A DNA stretch of 64,000 nt from Gordonibacter sp034932485 (GCA_034932485.1 JAYFOQ010000015.1:1-64000); one strand, 5' to 3'. Positions 8,345 through 17,969 are shown, counted from the first letter of the stretch. Notes: generated by a model not told the origin, from the letters alone. A program made the numbers and translations.

Positions 8345-9234
8345 GTATGCGGCAAAGAAAAAAGAGTGGCCCATCGTTAGGATATGCCAGCCGAGAAGCC
8401 TCCGATCAATCAACTTCCAGTCGCTCAGTTGTTGATGGCGAACATGCCGGCTCTCGTTCTGTTCGGAGTGATGCTAGTTCGATGTCCTCAATTCAGGGCG
8501 AAAAATCAGATTCTCGGCGCATTAAACGGTTGGCGGCTGTTAGTGCAGTATCGGTTGCCGTAGCACTTGTATCGGTAGCCTACGGAACATGGTCGGTGTT
8601 GTCGGCGCAGTCTGCAGTGGATGCTGTCGGGGCCGATGCGCAGCCAACGCTGATTGCTAAGGGAGATATTCAGGCAGGCAGTGAACTCGAACGGTCGGCA
8701 CTAGAGGTGCGCATGGTACCCCGAGGTTTGCGTGTGGCAAGTGCTCTTTCTGGAGAGACTCTTTCGGAAGGTAGATCGATCGTTGGGAAACGGGTACTGG
8801 TGTCGCTGTCCGCTGGTTCGCAAATTACGCCAGAGTTGGTGGCTGGAGTTGAGGGCGGGGATCGTCTTGCCTCTTCGCTTGAGGCGGGAATGCAGGCAGT
8901 AACCGTTGGGGTCGATGCGGAATCGGGGCTTGCTGGCCAGCTCTATCCTTCCGATCGCGTACGGGTGGTTGCTTTGGAAGGGGTGATGTCTGGAGAGACG
9001 CACCTTGCTACGATCTGCGATAACGTCAGGGTCTTGTCTCTTGATGGCAGCCGGTCGAGAGGGGATGCGGGCTATACGTCGGTTACGCTGGAAGTTACCC
9101 CCTCTCAGGCCGATGCCGTGCGTGCTGCCCAGTATGCGGGAAAAGTTAGTTTTGTCCTGGTTTCGGGGCTTGATGATCTGTCGTTGCCGGGTGGCGTCAA
9201 TCCTGCGGTAGGCGAGGAGGCGACCAATGGATAG
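8341..9234 (+). CDS. cpaB: Flp pilus assembly protein CpaB (SAF domain)
   Basis: A 297-residue protein with a Ser-rich cytoplasmic N-terminus (about 60 residues), one transmembrane helix at about residues 62-85, and then a SAF domain ('PTLIAKGDIQAGSELERSAL' up to about residue 175) and the RcpC/CpaB C-terminal domain ('AVTVGVDAESGLAGQLYPSD'). In Gram-negative tad systems CpaB (RcpC) works with the secretin. Here, with no secretin gene visible, it may organise the pilus in the cell wall. It lies directly upstream of and overlaps cpaF. Confidence 0.85.
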   Translation: MSMRQRKKSGPSLGYASREASDQSTSSRSVVDGEHAGSRSVRSDASSMSSIQGEKSDSRRIKRLAAVSAVSVAVALVSVAYGTWSVLSAQSAVDAVGADAQPTLIAKGDIQAGSELERSALEVRMVPRGLRVASALSGETLSEGRSIVGKRVLVSLSAGSQITPELVAGVEGGDRLASSLEAGMQAVTVGVDAESGLAGQLYPSDRVRVVALEGVMSGETHLATICDNVRVLSLDGSRSRGDAGYTSVTLEVTPSQADAVRAAQYAGKVSFVLVSGLDDLSLPGGVNPAVGEEATNG

Positions 9235-10543
9235 AGCGGTCGAACGCGCATTGAAAGCCGCTGTGCGTGATGTTGTTGCGGTAAAGCTGCGGGAGGGTTT
9301 TTCTGGGCCTGAAGCAGTTAAGGCCCTTGTTGGTCAGGCGGTGGAGGAGCTTGGATACGATTTTGGGGCTCAGCTTGCGCCGCATGAAACTGAGTCATTA
9401 ACGCGTGGGATTATTGATGACTTTTTGTATTACGGACCGCTTCAGCCCTTACTTGAGGATGGGACGATTACCGAAGTTATGGTAAATGGCGGCGGTGTCG
9501 ATGTAAGTCTTGCAGGTTTACCCTATTTGCCGCCCCTCGTTTATATCGAGAGAGACGGTAGGTTGGAGTATCGTCCCGATATCGTATTTGATGACGCCGA
9601 TCATGTGCGACGGATTATCGACAAGATAGCTGAGCAGGCTGGCGTGCGATGCGATGAGGCTCATGCCATGGGGTGTGCCATGCTGCCTGGAGGACGCGCT
9701 CGGGCAACCTTCGTGGTGCCGCCGCTTGCTCCGGATGGTCCCGCTCTTAATCTGCGTATCTTCAAAGCAGATTTGCTTACTATGGATCATTTGGTGCAGG
9801 TGGAAGCTCTATCTTTGGCGATGGCTGGGTTCCTGCGATCCGCGGTTGCTGCGCGTTGTCCGATTGTTATTTCGGGAGGAACAGGATCGGGTAAAACAAC
9901 CTTACTGAATGCCCTTTCTGGCTATATCCCTGTCAACGAACGTATCATCACACTCGAAGATACGCCTGAACTAAGATTGCTTTCGCCGCATACCGAACGG
10001 ATGCAAACGCGCGAAGCTAATACAGAGGGTGAAGGGGCTGTGGGCATGCGTGAGTTAGTGGCTCTTGCGCTCAGGCGGCGTCCAGATCGCATCATGGTGG
10101 GTGAGTGTCGTGGTGCGGAGGCCTATGACATGCTGCAGGCCATGCAGACCGATCATCCTGGATCGATGACGACCGTGCATGCCAATGATCCTGGCAACGC
10201 TATTAGTCGCCTGCGTACTATGGTTGGCTATGCCGATGGTGATCTAAACCGTGAAGTGATTATGCAGCAAATTTCCGAATCGCTCAAAGGTGGGCTTATT
10301 GTTCATGTCGAACGCTTGCAGGACGGTTGTCGAAAAGTTACCAGCATTGTTGCCATTGATCCGTTGCCTGAAGGAGGGACGGTTATTCCTCGGGCAGAGT
10401 TGTTTTCTTTTGAAAAAGAAGGCGTCGATGCCGACGGTAGAGTTGTTGGTGCGTGGCGTGCGTGTGGCATTCAGCCCCAGCACATCAAGGAGCGTATGCG
10501 TGCGGCTGGCGTTTGGTATGACCCTGGCTGGTTCTTTGTGTAA
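9227..10543 (+). CDS. cpaF: CpaF/TadA family pilus ATPase
   Basis: A 438-residue secretion ATPase of the CpaF/TadA type. An N-terminal helical domain (about 1-80) precedes the catalytic domain with Walker A Gly-Gly-Thr-Gly-Ser-Gly-Lys-Thr at about residues 216-224, the Asp box 'ITLEDTPELRL', the Walker B region 'RPDRIMVGECRGAEAYDML', and the His box 'TTVHANDPGNAISRL'. It would hydrolyse ATP in the cytoplasm to power Flp pilus polymerisation through TadB and TadC. The ATG at 9227 overlaps the end of cpaB. The product is of normal length and all key motifs are intact. Confidence 0.95.
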   Translation: MDRAVERALKAAVRDVVAVKLREGFSGPEAVKALVGQAVEELGYDFGAQLAPHETESLTRGIIDDFLYYGPLQPLLEDGTITEVMVNGGGVDVSLAGLPYLPPLVYIERDGRLEYRPDIVFDDADHVRRIIDKIAEQAGVRCDEAHAMGCAMLPGGRARATFVVPPLAPDGPALNLRIFKADLLTMDHLVQVEALSLAMAGFLRSAVAARCPIVISGGTGSGKTTLLNALSGYIPVNERIITLEDTPELRLLSPHTERMQTREANTEGEGAVGMRELVALALRRRPDRIMVGECRGAEAYDMLQAMQTDHPGSMTTVHANDPGNAISRLRTMVGYADGDLNREVIMQQISESLKGGLIVHVERLQDGCRKVTSIVAIDPLPEGGTVIPRAELFSFEKEGVDADGRVVGAWRACGIQPQHIKERMRAAGVWYDPGWFFV

Positions 10544-10556
10544 AGGAGGTACTATT

Positions 10557-11501
10557 ATGGTTTATGTCATAATATCGACAAGTATCATGGTCGCGTGCAT
10601 AGTTATATCGGTTGAAGTGCTTTCTTTTGTCAAGATGGAGCGCCTCTCTCAACGTACCAGAGTTCCCTTAGATGCTGGTGCGTTGGGGGTGCCGCCTTCG
10701 TTGAATGGGGCCTCGAAGACTTCCGTAAAAGCAGCGCCTTTTCTTGCGCATAAGCGCGATACGCCTTTTGTGCGAAAGCTTCGTGCAGCCGGTATCACCA
10801 TTAACCCAACCTTATTGCGCGGTCTCGGGGTTGGAGTGGTTGTGCTATTTGCGTTTTTTGCTGCGATGGTCAGCTCAAACCCTCTGTTCGGTGTTGCGGG
10901 TGCTCTGGTTGCTTTTGTGGTGCTGCGTCTGTTGATGAAACGCAGAATACAGAAACGCGTCGAACTTTTCGACGTGCAGCTTGCGCAGGCGCTCCCGCGT
11001 ATTGCGGCGAGTGTGCGCGGTGCTCTTACGCTTGAGCGTGCTTTGCGCGTGGCCATTATTCACATGGAGGACCCCCTGCGAGAGGAGTTTGTCCATGTGT
11101 TGTCGGATACTTCTTGTGGAATGCCTCTGTCTGACGCTCTTCTGGCAATGGCCGACCGTACACAAAACGATGATGTAAGAACTCTTGCAAATGCAACAAA
11201 AGTACGGCATGGCAGCGGCGGTAGCATTTTTGCGGTGCTGTCAATGGTGTCGAGTCGGATAGATGCTCGCTTGAAGGCGGCTTGCGAGCTTAAGATAGAA
11301 ATTGCTGGCACCCGTATGGCGAAGTGGTTTGTTGCCGCGGCCATGCCGACTATTTTCTTGATTATGTATTTCACCAATGTAGGTTTTGCTCGATTTTACT
11401 TAGAAGAACCTCTTGGGTGGCTTGTTCTTGGTGTGGCGGCGGCTATGGAGGTGGCGGGGTTGCTTGCGTCGCACGGCATTACATCCGTTGGGCGGCCATG
11501 A
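10557..11501 (+). CDS. tadB: TadB, type II secretion F-family membrane protein
   Basis: A 314-residue inner-membrane platform protein of the TadB group. There is an N-terminal helix, a second hydrophobic pair near residues 85-120, the T2SSF helical domain with 'LPRIAASVRGALTLERAL' and 'VLSMVSSRIDARLKAACE', and two C-terminal helices. The ATG at 10557 follows an ideal AAAGGAGGT site directly after the cpaF stop; a longer in-frame opening to 10290 overlaps cpaF and is not real. With TadC it forms the membrane platform on which the ATPase acts. Confidence 0.9.
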   Translation: MVYVIISTSIMVACIVISVEVLSFVKMERLSQRTRVPLDAGALGVPPSLNGASKTSVKAAPFLAHKRDTPFVRKLRAAGITINPTLLRGLGVGVVVLFAFFAAMVSSNPLFGVAGALVAFVVLRLLMKRRIQKRVELFDVQLAQALPRIAASVRGALTLERALRVAIIHMEDPLREEFVHVLSDTSCGMPLSDALLAMADRTQNDDVRTLANATKVRHGSGGSIFAVLSMVSSRIDARLKAACELKIEIAGTRMAKWFVAAAMPTIFLIMYFTNVGFARFYLEEPLGWLVLGVAAAMEVAGLLASHGITSVGRP

Positions 11502-12457
11502 TGGCTCTCGTAATTTTCCTCGCAGTAGGAAGTGCAGGAGGATTTGTTCTCTATGAGTTCTTGGTAAGGAGATATATTTTACCGCTTGGCGCAAAAGGGG
11601 TTCCCTATGAGGGCGTTTTTGGGAAGGAAAGATCGGGGCGGGAAAATTTATCCCACCAAAAAGCAAGCGGTCGCACTATTTTTGCCATGCAAACAAAATC
11701 GGTTCATCTGGTATTTTCCGCCGCAGTAGAACGCCTTGAACGTGTGTTACCCATGACGCGATCGGATGGAGAGACATACCGTGCTCTGCTCGCGCGTGCT
11801 GGCTGGTCTATTGAGCCCGAGACATGGCGCGGGATCCGGGTTCTTATTACGGTTGCTTGCGCTGCGCTTGTTGGTTTTGCGATAACGGGAACAAGTAAAG
11901 ACCCGCTGTTCATAAGTGGTTTTGTAGCCATTGCTTCGGTTTTGGCTTGGGCGGCTTCACGTGTGGTGCTTGGGCGTGCGGTGGCGTTGCGCCGCCGTAT
12001 GCTGGAAAAACAGTTGCCCGATGCCATGGAGCTGTTAAGTATTGCCATAGCGGCGGGGTCTCCGGTGGAGCAGTGTTTTCGCGAGGTTGCTGGAAGCATC
12101 GACCAGCCGCTAGCGGAGGAGTTTGCGGCGGTCGATCGGGAGGTTAATTTGCTGGGACACTCTCGTGATCAAGCGCTGAGCAATTTGGCAAAGCGCTGCG
12201 AAAGCCGCGATGTATCGGCTTTTGTGACGCAGCTTGCCTTGGCAATTAATCAAGGTGCGTCGATATCAGAGAGCCTTTCTGCTCAGGCAGCGCTAGCTCG
12301 GCACACGGCTCAGACCGCGCTGCTCGAACGTATTCGCAAGATGCCTACGAAGCTTGATATGGTTCTATCGTTTTGCTTTCTTCCTCCGACGATTGCATTG
12401 GTTGTTGTGCCAACGGTGGTGGATCTTTTGAAGTTCCTCAACGACACGCTCAAATAG
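11498..12457 (+). CDS. tadC: TadC, type II secretion F-family membrane protein
   Basis: A 319-residue T2SSF-family membrane protein: an N-terminal helix, a second helix pair around residues 110-150, the domain 'QLPDAMELLSIAIAAGSPVEQCFREVAG', and a C-terminal helix. It is the usual partner of TadB. The ATG at 11498 overlaps the tadB TGA (ATGA); the in-frame extension upstream to 11324 lies inside tadB and is rejected. It is followed after ten bases by the Tat-exported repeat protein. Confidence 0.88.
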   Translation: MMALVIFLAVGSAGGFVLYEFLVRRYILPLGAKGVPYEGVFGKERSGRENLSHQKASGRTIFAMQTKSVHLVFSAAVERLERVLPMTRSDGETYRALLARAGWSIEPETWRGIRVLITVACAALVGFAITGTSKDPLFISGFVAIASVLAWAASRVVLGRAVALRRRMLEKQLPDAMELLSIAIAAGSPVEQCFREVAGSIDQPLAEEFAAVDREVNLLGHSRDQALSNLAKRCESRDVSAFVTQLALAINQGASISESLSAQAALARHTAQTALLERIRKMPTKLDMVLSFCFLPPTIALVVVPTVVDLLKFLNDTLK

Positions 12458-12467
12458 GGAGGACGCT

Positions 12468-14423
12468 ATGAAAGACGATTACCAAAAAAAGCTTCCTGGG
12501 ACACCGAACAAACCAAAACGAATGATGGCGCGCCGGACGTTTATTGGCTTGGGAGGGGCTGCTGCTTTGGTGGCGCTCTTTGGTTGGCGTAACGCTTGGG
12601 GTGGTGTGGGCGGCGGTGCATGGGGTGCCTATGGAGGAGAAGCTTATCCGGGGTCTCATTTTGGCTATGACGCAGGATGGTCGTATTCTTACGACGGATG
12701 TGTTTGGCTGTCGGCATCGTGTAATTGTACGGTTGGCCGTATGACTGAGCTGTTTATGGAGGTGAGTGTTGACGCCTATGTTGCGTGTGGCGGTATTTGG
12801 TATCCCACCTGGTCGTCTGATATACCAGATACTCCTACCTATGCCTACATTCGCAATGACCAGGGAATTTGGCTTGCTTCTGCCTATTGGATTATTGATA
12901 CGACTTACGACCACGACTATTACGAACGTATGACCGGGGCTTATTTGCGCGTCACGCGCCAGGAGATAAATTGGCGGTGTTGGTGCGGAGCGGACATCAA
13001 GGGGTTGGGAGGCAATGCCCCCGGTACGCATTCTATAGCTGAAGCACCGCAGCTTGTCCCGCATCATGTACTTTCGGATGATCGTTCTTGGCATGGGAAA
13101 ATTGTTACCTTGCAGCCGCGAGTGGCAGAGCATCTTTTTGCGGGTGTCCCCGGTGTGCACATTAGCAGCGGTTCAAACGTAGCTGCTTGGTCGGTCTCTC
13201 ACATGACGGATCAGCATTGGGTAGTGTTGGAAAGCGCTCAGGGTCGTAGTCGATTGGTTTGTGTGCGCACGGGGCTTGCTCCTCTGGCTCTCGATGTTTC
13301 CGGTGGTGTGTGGGATGACGGTGCCAACCTGCAGTTGTGGGTTGATAACAGTAGTGCGGCTCAATCGTACTGGGTCCATAGTCTGGGAGAAGGATATTAC
13401 CTTTTGGTGCCTGAGTGTTCGGGTTGTGGGGTAGATTTGTATGCGGGAGGGCAAGCCGATGGCACCAATATCGTCCAATGGAATTGCTACAACAATTGGG
13501 GAAACGTGAATCAGAACTGGAAGCTATCTGAGCCTCTTTTTCGCGAACGAGACAACGCAACCATGACTGTTTCTGGAAATCCAGAATTGGGTGGCGTGTT
13601 GTTGCCCGCCGACCCGGGTGAGGTCTGCATTCCCTACAACTATCCGGGTACCGCAGGGATGTATTACCGTTATACGTGGTACCGAGGAAGTGAAGAAGGC
13701 TCGCTTTTTCAAGTTGCGCAGGCGGCAAGTGAGCAGGCGAGCTATGGGGTGACCGAATCTGATGAAGGCGTTTATCTGACGTGCGTTGTGAAGGCTTATG
13801 CTCGTTTTGGTGACGTGCCCTATAAAGGTGAGGTGGTGGCTCCTTCGGTGTTTGTGCGGCCGTCGAAGGTTACCGTAAGCTTTTTTGCAGATGATGATAC
13901 TGAGCCGTGTCTACAGGTAACAGAACGACGCGGACAGCCGTTTGAAGTACCCCAGCAGGCACGTAGCGCTGCGGCGAAACCAGATTGCGCGGGCATTGAT
14001 GGCTGGTATAGGGATAGGGAGGGTACGGTTCTTTTTGAAGGGGGAGCGGTGCTTGAGGAAGACATTAGTTTGTTTGCGCGTAATTGGGTTACGCTTGAGT
14101 ATGGGATGGCTGAAAGATCGTGTTTGGTAGCTTCCTCGCGAAGCTTCTTTCTCGATGAGGCGCTGGCGATGCCGCTGTCAGATAGGTCAGAGGTACTCCC
14201 CTCATCGAAAACTCAATTCTATGGCACGCGTGTTTTGTTTTCCCGTGGACCGAGCGTTTGGTTTGAAGATATGGGGCGAACGCGCGAAGCTTCCTGTGCT
14301 GAGGGTGCTTATGCCGAAGCCGCCGCATCGGGTTCGTTGCTTCGCGTGGCCCGTCTGGTTCGCAACACGACCGTCTATTTGTTGTGGCGCATTCCTGCTT
14401 ACGACGGTATTGCGCTCTCGTAG
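12468..14423 (+). CDS. Tat-exported ricin-type lectin / Ig-like / InlB-repeat surface protein
   Basis: A 651-residue protein with a twin-arginine signal (Arg22-Arg23-Thr-Phe, then a Gly/Ala-rich hydrophobic stretch). An aromatic-rich N-terminal domain (about 46-185) is followed by a ricin-type beta-trefoil-like region (about 190-355) with QxW-like ends, for example 'NVNQNWKL'. Then come an Ig-like repeat (about 360-465) and a Listeria-Bacteroides (InlB B)-type repeat with 'GWYRDREG' near 515. No sortase motif or C-terminal anchor is visible. It is the last gene of the tad transcription unit, preceded by a GGGAGGA site. A pilus-tip or secreted adhesin binding glycans is a reasonable inference. 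Tat export implies folding in the cytoplasm first. Confidence 0.75.
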   Translation: MKDDYQKKLPGTPNKPKRMMARRTFIGLGGAAALVALFGWRNAWGGVGGGAWGAYGGEAYPGSHFGYDAGWSYSYDGCVWLSASCNCTVGRMTELFMEVSVDAYVACGGIWYPTWSSDIPDTPTYAYIRNDQGIWLASAYWIIDTTYDHDYYERMTGAYLRVTRQEINWRCWCGADIKGLGGNAPGTHSIAEAPQLVPHHVLSDDRSWHGKIVTLQPRVAEHLFAGVPGVHISSGSNVAAWSVSHMTDQHWVVLESAQGRSRLVCVRTGLAPLALDVSGGVWDDGANLQLWVDNSSAAQSYWVHSLGEGYYLLVPECSGCGVDLYAGGQADGTNIVQWNCYNNWGNVNQNWKLSEPLFRERDNATMTVSGNPELGGVLLPADPGEVCIPYNYPGTAGMYYRYTWYRGSEEGSLFQVAQAASEQASYGVTESDEGVYLTCVVKAYARFGDVPYKGEVVAPSVFVRPSKVTVSFFADDDTEPCLQVTERRGQPFEVPQQARSAAAKPDCAGIDGWYRDREGTVLFEGGAVLEEDISLFARNWVTLEYGMAERSCLVASSRSFFLDEALAMPLSDRSEVLPSSKTQFYGTRVLFSRGPSVWFEDMGRTREASCAEGAYAEAAASGSLLRVARLVRNTTVYLLWRIPAYDGIALS

Positions 14424-14425
14424 CA

Positions 14426-14462
14426 AGAGTGCCTGGCCAGCTTGCGTCTGACGAGGCACTCT
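14426..14462 (+). terminator. terminator-like hairpin at the end of the tad locus
   Basis: A perfect 9-bp inverted repeat (AGAGTGCCT / AGGCACTCT) begins just after the stop of the Tat-exported protein and lies between convergent genes. There is no T-run on either strand, so it may be an mRNA 3' stabiliser or a weak terminator. Confidence 0.45.
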
Positions 14463-14488
14463 AAGATATGGCTCGCTCTGCTTTGCTG

Positions 14489-15718
14489 CTAAACTGCCAT
14501 CGTGCTTGCGGCAGCGTTTCCACCGGCCTCTGCACTTTTCAAATGAAGTCGCCCGGCGGCAAGTGCTACGGCAAACAGAGCTATGGCAAACAGAGCTACG
14601 ATGCCTACATTGCCCAAGATAGGGGCTATGGTGTGAGAGGTTACTTCGGTAAGATGAACCGCTTGGGTTACGGCATCGTTGTACCAGTATGTAGGCATGA
14701 AATGCGCGAACATTTGAACTTCGTCGGGAAGTAGTTCGATGCTAATCCAAGCTCCGCCGAGAAACGACATTACCATACCCAGTATGTTGCCTACGGCGTT
14801 TGCTGCCATTTCGCTTACACCAAGCTGTCCTAGTAGGAAGCCGATGGATAGGGGTACGAGCGAAAATACGAACGCGCCGAAAAGAGTGAGCGCGATAGCC
14901 GATGGTGGTACCCCATCGAGCGTGTACCCAAATGCCGTCAAGCCAATACCGCAAGCAACAGCCCATACCAGCGTGGTAATCAGCAGGCAAGCTGCCGCTT
15001 TTTGTAATCCTAACTGCAAGCTACTCAAGGGTGCTACAAGATTGCGTCTTTTTACGTCGGTGCGATTGAACGCGCTCATTAACAAACCTACGCATACGAC
15101 AATGGATGCCGTCATAGTGTACGTGCTCCATTGCAGGTAGAAGGCGAAGCGGTCGCCAGGGATGGCTCCGCTGGTTGTTTGTACCGTCTCGACATCTGCT
15201 TTCGTGCCAACGGCAGCGTTGGCACGAGAAAGCACGTTTGCCACCGAAGCGTCGGGTTCAAGTACGGCTGCGCTACGAACCAATCCAAGGTACTGATTCA
15301 CCTGCTCGTCAATTAGCTGGCCACTCATAGTGCTGAAGCTAAATGTTGCTTCTAACGTAGGCTGGACACTTCCCGTATGGGCTGCCTTTATAAAGGAGTT
15401 GCCATATCCTTCCGGTATAACGAGTAGATAACGTACCATTCCGGTAGCAACCGCATCTTGCATAGCAAAGGAATCGTCGGCAACAGCAACCTGCTCAGCA
15501 TTATTTCCCAGAAACGAGATCACACTTTGCGAAAGCTCGCTTTGATCATGGTCAATTACTGCGAACGGAGCCTTCACGGCGTTGAAATTCTCCTCGGTCG
15601 ATCCGGTATTGATGCTTGAGGCTATAAACACTCCCATGGTGCCCAAAAATACGACATAGACGAGCAGGTATACGGGGTGACTAAGTACAATGCGCAAGGC
15701 GCACTTAAAGGCTTGCAT
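14489..15718 (-). CDS. ABC-2 type transporter permease
   Basis: A 409-residue ABC-2 permease. One N-terminal membrane helix ('VYLLVYVVFLGTMGVF') is followed by a large extracytoplasmic domain of about 170 residues and five C-terminal helices with the conserved Gly-rich segment 'NAVGNILGMVMSFLGGAWI'. An AGGAGG site precedes the ATG, and the start overlaps the 3' end of the second permease gene. With its paralogue and the ATPase it would form a heteromeric exporter, probably of a drug, lipid or peptide; the substrate cannot be read from sequence. It is the last gene of the minus-strand operon. Confidence 0.85.
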   Translation of the reverse strand: MQAFKCALRIVLSHPVYLLVYVVFLGTMGVFIASSINTGSTEENFNAVKAPFAVIDHDQSELSQSVISFLGNNAEQVAVADDSFAMQDAVATGMVRYLLVIPEGYGNSFIKAAHTGSVQPTLEATFSFSTMSGQLIDEQVNQYLGLVRSAAVLEPDASVANVLSRANAAVGTKADVETVQTTSGAIPGDRFAFYLQWSTYTMTASIVVCVGLLMSAFNRTDVKRRNLVAPLSSLQLGLQKAAACLLITTLVWAVACGIGLTAFGYTLDGVPPSAIALTLFGAFVFSLVPLSIGFLLGQLGVSEMAANAVGNILGMVMSFLGGAWISIELLPDEVQMFAHFMPTYWYNDAVTQAVHLTEVTSHTIAPILGNVGIVALFAIALFAVALAAGRLHLKSAEAGGNAAASTMAV

Positions 15719-16886
15719 AGCGCTGCCTCCTTATAAAAAGGGACGAGAGAGCGAACAATACGGCAGTCATGGCTATCAGAATGCCCAGCTTTCCGAAATA
15801 GGGTGCGAGCGAATCGTAGTAATACAAGCTGTAGAAGGCATCGGTTACAACCTTGGCAGGATTAAGGCTCGCAAAAAGAGGGAAGGCACGCGCTATGCTA
15901 TCGGCAAGTTCCATACACGGTTCTCCGTATAGCCCGGCGAACAGCGATAGCAAGCAGGTGGCAGCGGTGACTAAGCCTGTTTTAACATGCATGTTCACCT
16001 TAGGAAGCGAGCCCAAGAAGGTGCCGAATGCGGTGGTGAACAGAGCTGCAACGGCTAACGCCACGATGCAGGCACCCTCGCGTCCGGCAAAATCGATGCC
16101 TGCGACGAAGCGCATATACAAAAATGCTGCGACTAGGCATCCAAACGCTACAACCCAACTTGCACCCAGCGTTGCTGCAAGTGTTTTGCTGCGACTGATT
16201 GCCCCAACGGCACGGCGTGCGCCGAGGGGTGAGAGATTTGGCTGCGTTTTGCAGATGGCGATAAGGCCAATTTGAGAGCAGAAGAGGCAAGCCATACCCA
16301 GCAGCGCGTAGTAGTAGCGTACCGATTGGACAGGAGTAGAAAGGGTGAGCGACACTTGCTTGGTGGCGCTTTGGTGAGAAAGTGCTTCTTCTATGGCTGT
16401 TGGGTCGGCAAGCGCTAGGGGGTTGTCCTGGGCAATAGTCTTAAGTAGGTCGGCGTTGCGCATGTAGGTATCAACCACCGTATTGAGAATGGTGCGGTTG
16501 ATTTGCCCCATGTTAAGGCCGCCGGAAGTGGCTGCCACCGACAAGAGGGGGGCTCCTTCAGCATTGATCGACAGAATACCTGCTACTTCATTGCTTTCCA
16601 GTGCGCCTTTTGCCTCGTCGAGGGTATTGTAGGTGCGTACATCCAGCAGTTGGCCCTCGCCCGGCTCGGCGAGTTGCTCAATGGTGCTTGAGAACTGTGC
16701 GGCTTTGGCGTAGTCATCGTTATCCACTACGGCGGTGGGTATGGGTTTGAATGCTGTTGCGCTATCAAGGTTTGTGAACATGAATAAGAACATAGTTGAG
16801 AGCAGTATGGGGAATATGAGCGCCCAGATAAACAACTCTCGAGTTCGTACGAGCACCGCAAGAGTGCCCTTGAAGACGTTCCACAT
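15705..16886 (-). CDS. ABC-2 type transporter permease
   Basis: A 393-residue paralogue of the downstream permease with the same layout: first helix at about residues 18-38 ('LFIWALIFPILLSTMFLF'), an extracytoplasmic domain to about residue 175, then several membrane helices. It starts ten bases after the ATPase gene stop and overlaps the following permease gene, so the three are one operon. The pairing of two ABC-2 permeases with one ATPase and a divergent NarL-type two-component system is a common arrangement for stress-responsive exporters. Confidence 0.85.
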   Translation of the reverse strand: MWNVFKGTLAVLVRTRELFIWALIFPILLSTMFLFMFTNLDSATAFKPIPTAVVDNDDYAKAAQFSSTIEQLAEPGEGQLLDVRTYNTLDEAKGALESNEVAGILSINAEGAPLLSVAATSGGLNMGQINRTILNTVVDTYMRNADLLKTIAQDNPLALADPTAIEEALSHQSATKQVSLTLSTPVQSVRYYYALLGMACLFCSQIGLIAICKTQPNLSPLGARRAVGAISRSKTLAATLGASWVVAFGCLVAAFLYMRFVAGIDFAGREGACIVALAVAALFTTAFGTFLGSLPKVNMHVKTGLVTAATCLLSLFAGLYGEPCMELADSIARAFPLFASLNPAKVVTDAFYSLYYYDSLAPYFGKLGILIAMTAVLFALSSLFIRRQRYASL

Positions 16887-16895
16887 GGTGTCCCC

Positions 16896-17834
16896 TTAGT
16901 CCCGTAGTTCTTTGCCGGTTATCTCAAGAAACACGTCATTGAGTGTCGGCGGTTCTGCGTAGATGCGACCGGTGGCCACTTTGTGTTCCGCGAGAGCGCC
17001 TAGCACGTCGGCCACATTGTGTGTGCTGTTGCCGCAGCGTGCTTGTAGGGTGGTTCCGTCGAACGTCGCATCGATAACGGTGGGTAGGGTGCGTAGGGCG
17101 GTAAGTGCTGCTTCGGCAAGAGTGTCTATTTCGACACGGATGCGTTCCCCTGTGCCAATCATTGCTTTCAATTCGTCATTCGTGCCGATGGCCAGTGCAT
17201 GCCCCTGATCCATGATCATGATTCGTGTGCAAATATCCTCAACCTCTTCCATGTAGTGGCTTGTGTACACTACGGTTGAGCCTTGCGCATTGAGGCGTTT
17301 GATGCCTTCGAGAATGGCATTGCGGCTTTGTGGGTCTACCGCCACCGTAGGCTCATCGAAAAAGATTAACTCGGGTTTGTGGGCAATGCCGCAGGCAATA
17401 TTAAGGCGCCGCAACAAGCCGCCTGAAAGCTTGCGGGGGCGAAACTTGGTGTAGTCTTCGAGGCCGACAAAGGTGATAGCTTCTTCTACAAGTTCGGCAC
17501 GCTTTGTTTTGTTATTCACGTATAGTGCGCAGAAGTAATCGATGTTTTGACGCACCGTAAGTTCCTCAAAAACGGCTACGTTTTGCGGCACAATGCCAAT
17601 CTTTCGCTTCAAATCGTAGCGCGCTGGTCCCATGCTCTCGCCGAACAGGCGGATAGTTCCCTTGTCGTAGGTGAGCAACTGCAGCATGCAGTTAATGGCG
17701 GTTGTTTTTCCTGAGCCATTGGGGCCCAAAAGGCCAAATATTTCACCTGGCGCAATGTTGAGGTTGAAATGATCCAGTGCAATCACGTCGCCGTAGCGCT
17801 TTACTAGGTTGTCGACGGCGATTATGTCTTTCAT
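16896..17834 (-). CDS. ABC transporter ATP-binding protein
   Basis: A 312-residue ATPase with Walker A at residues 37-45 (Gly-Pro-Asn-Gly-Ser-Gly-Lys-Thr-Thr), a signature 'LSGGLLRRLNIA', Walker B 'LIFFDEPTVAVDP' and a conserved switch His in 'VYTSHYMEE'. The C-terminal extension (about 215-312) is of the kind seen in drug or antibiotic exporters. In the signature Leu-Ser-Gly-Gly the usual Gln/Met is replaced by Leu-Leu. The ATG at 17834 follows a GAGAGGA site; an upstream in-frame ATG at 17900 lacks support. First gene of the exporter operon. Confidence 0.9.
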   Translation of the reverse strand: MKDIIAVDNLVKRYGDVIALDHFNLNIAPGEIFGLLGPNGSGKTTAINCMLQLLTYDKGTIRLFGESMGPARYDLKRKIGIVPQNVAVFEELTVRQNIDYFCALYVNNKTKRAELVEEAITFVGLEDYTKFRPRKLSGGLLRRLNIACGIAHKPELIFFDEPTVAVDPQSRNAILEGIKRLNAQGSTVVYTSHYMEEVEDICTRIMIMDQGHALAIGTNDELKAMIGTGERIRVEIDTLAEAALTALRTLPTVIDATFDGTTLQARCGNSTHNVADVLGALAEHKVATGRIYAEPPTLNDVFLEITGKELRD

Positions 17835-17955
17835 GGGGTGGTCCTCTCTCGTAGGCGCGGCGGTATGCCAAGTGCTTGGTTTATTCGCCGGAATCATCAT
17901 CGCGCGAAGGCATCTGCCTTGCTAGTGAGTGGTGTCATTGGTTTTGCAAGAGAGG

Positions 17956-17969
17956 GTGACAAATGTCAC
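17956..17969. promoter_or_regulatory. perfect inverted repeat, probable operator
   Basis: GTGACAAATGTCAC is a perfect 6-bp inverted repeat with a 2-base centre in the space between the exporter operon and the divergent kinase/regulator genes. NarL/DesR-type regulators bind sites of this TGAC-n-GTCA kind, so it is the best candidate site for the regulator encoded at 19143-19880. Confidence 0.5.

Noticed and set aside
10290..10556. Upstream extension of tadB
   Set aside because: It overlaps cpaF out of frame; an ideal ribosome binding site marks ATG 10557.
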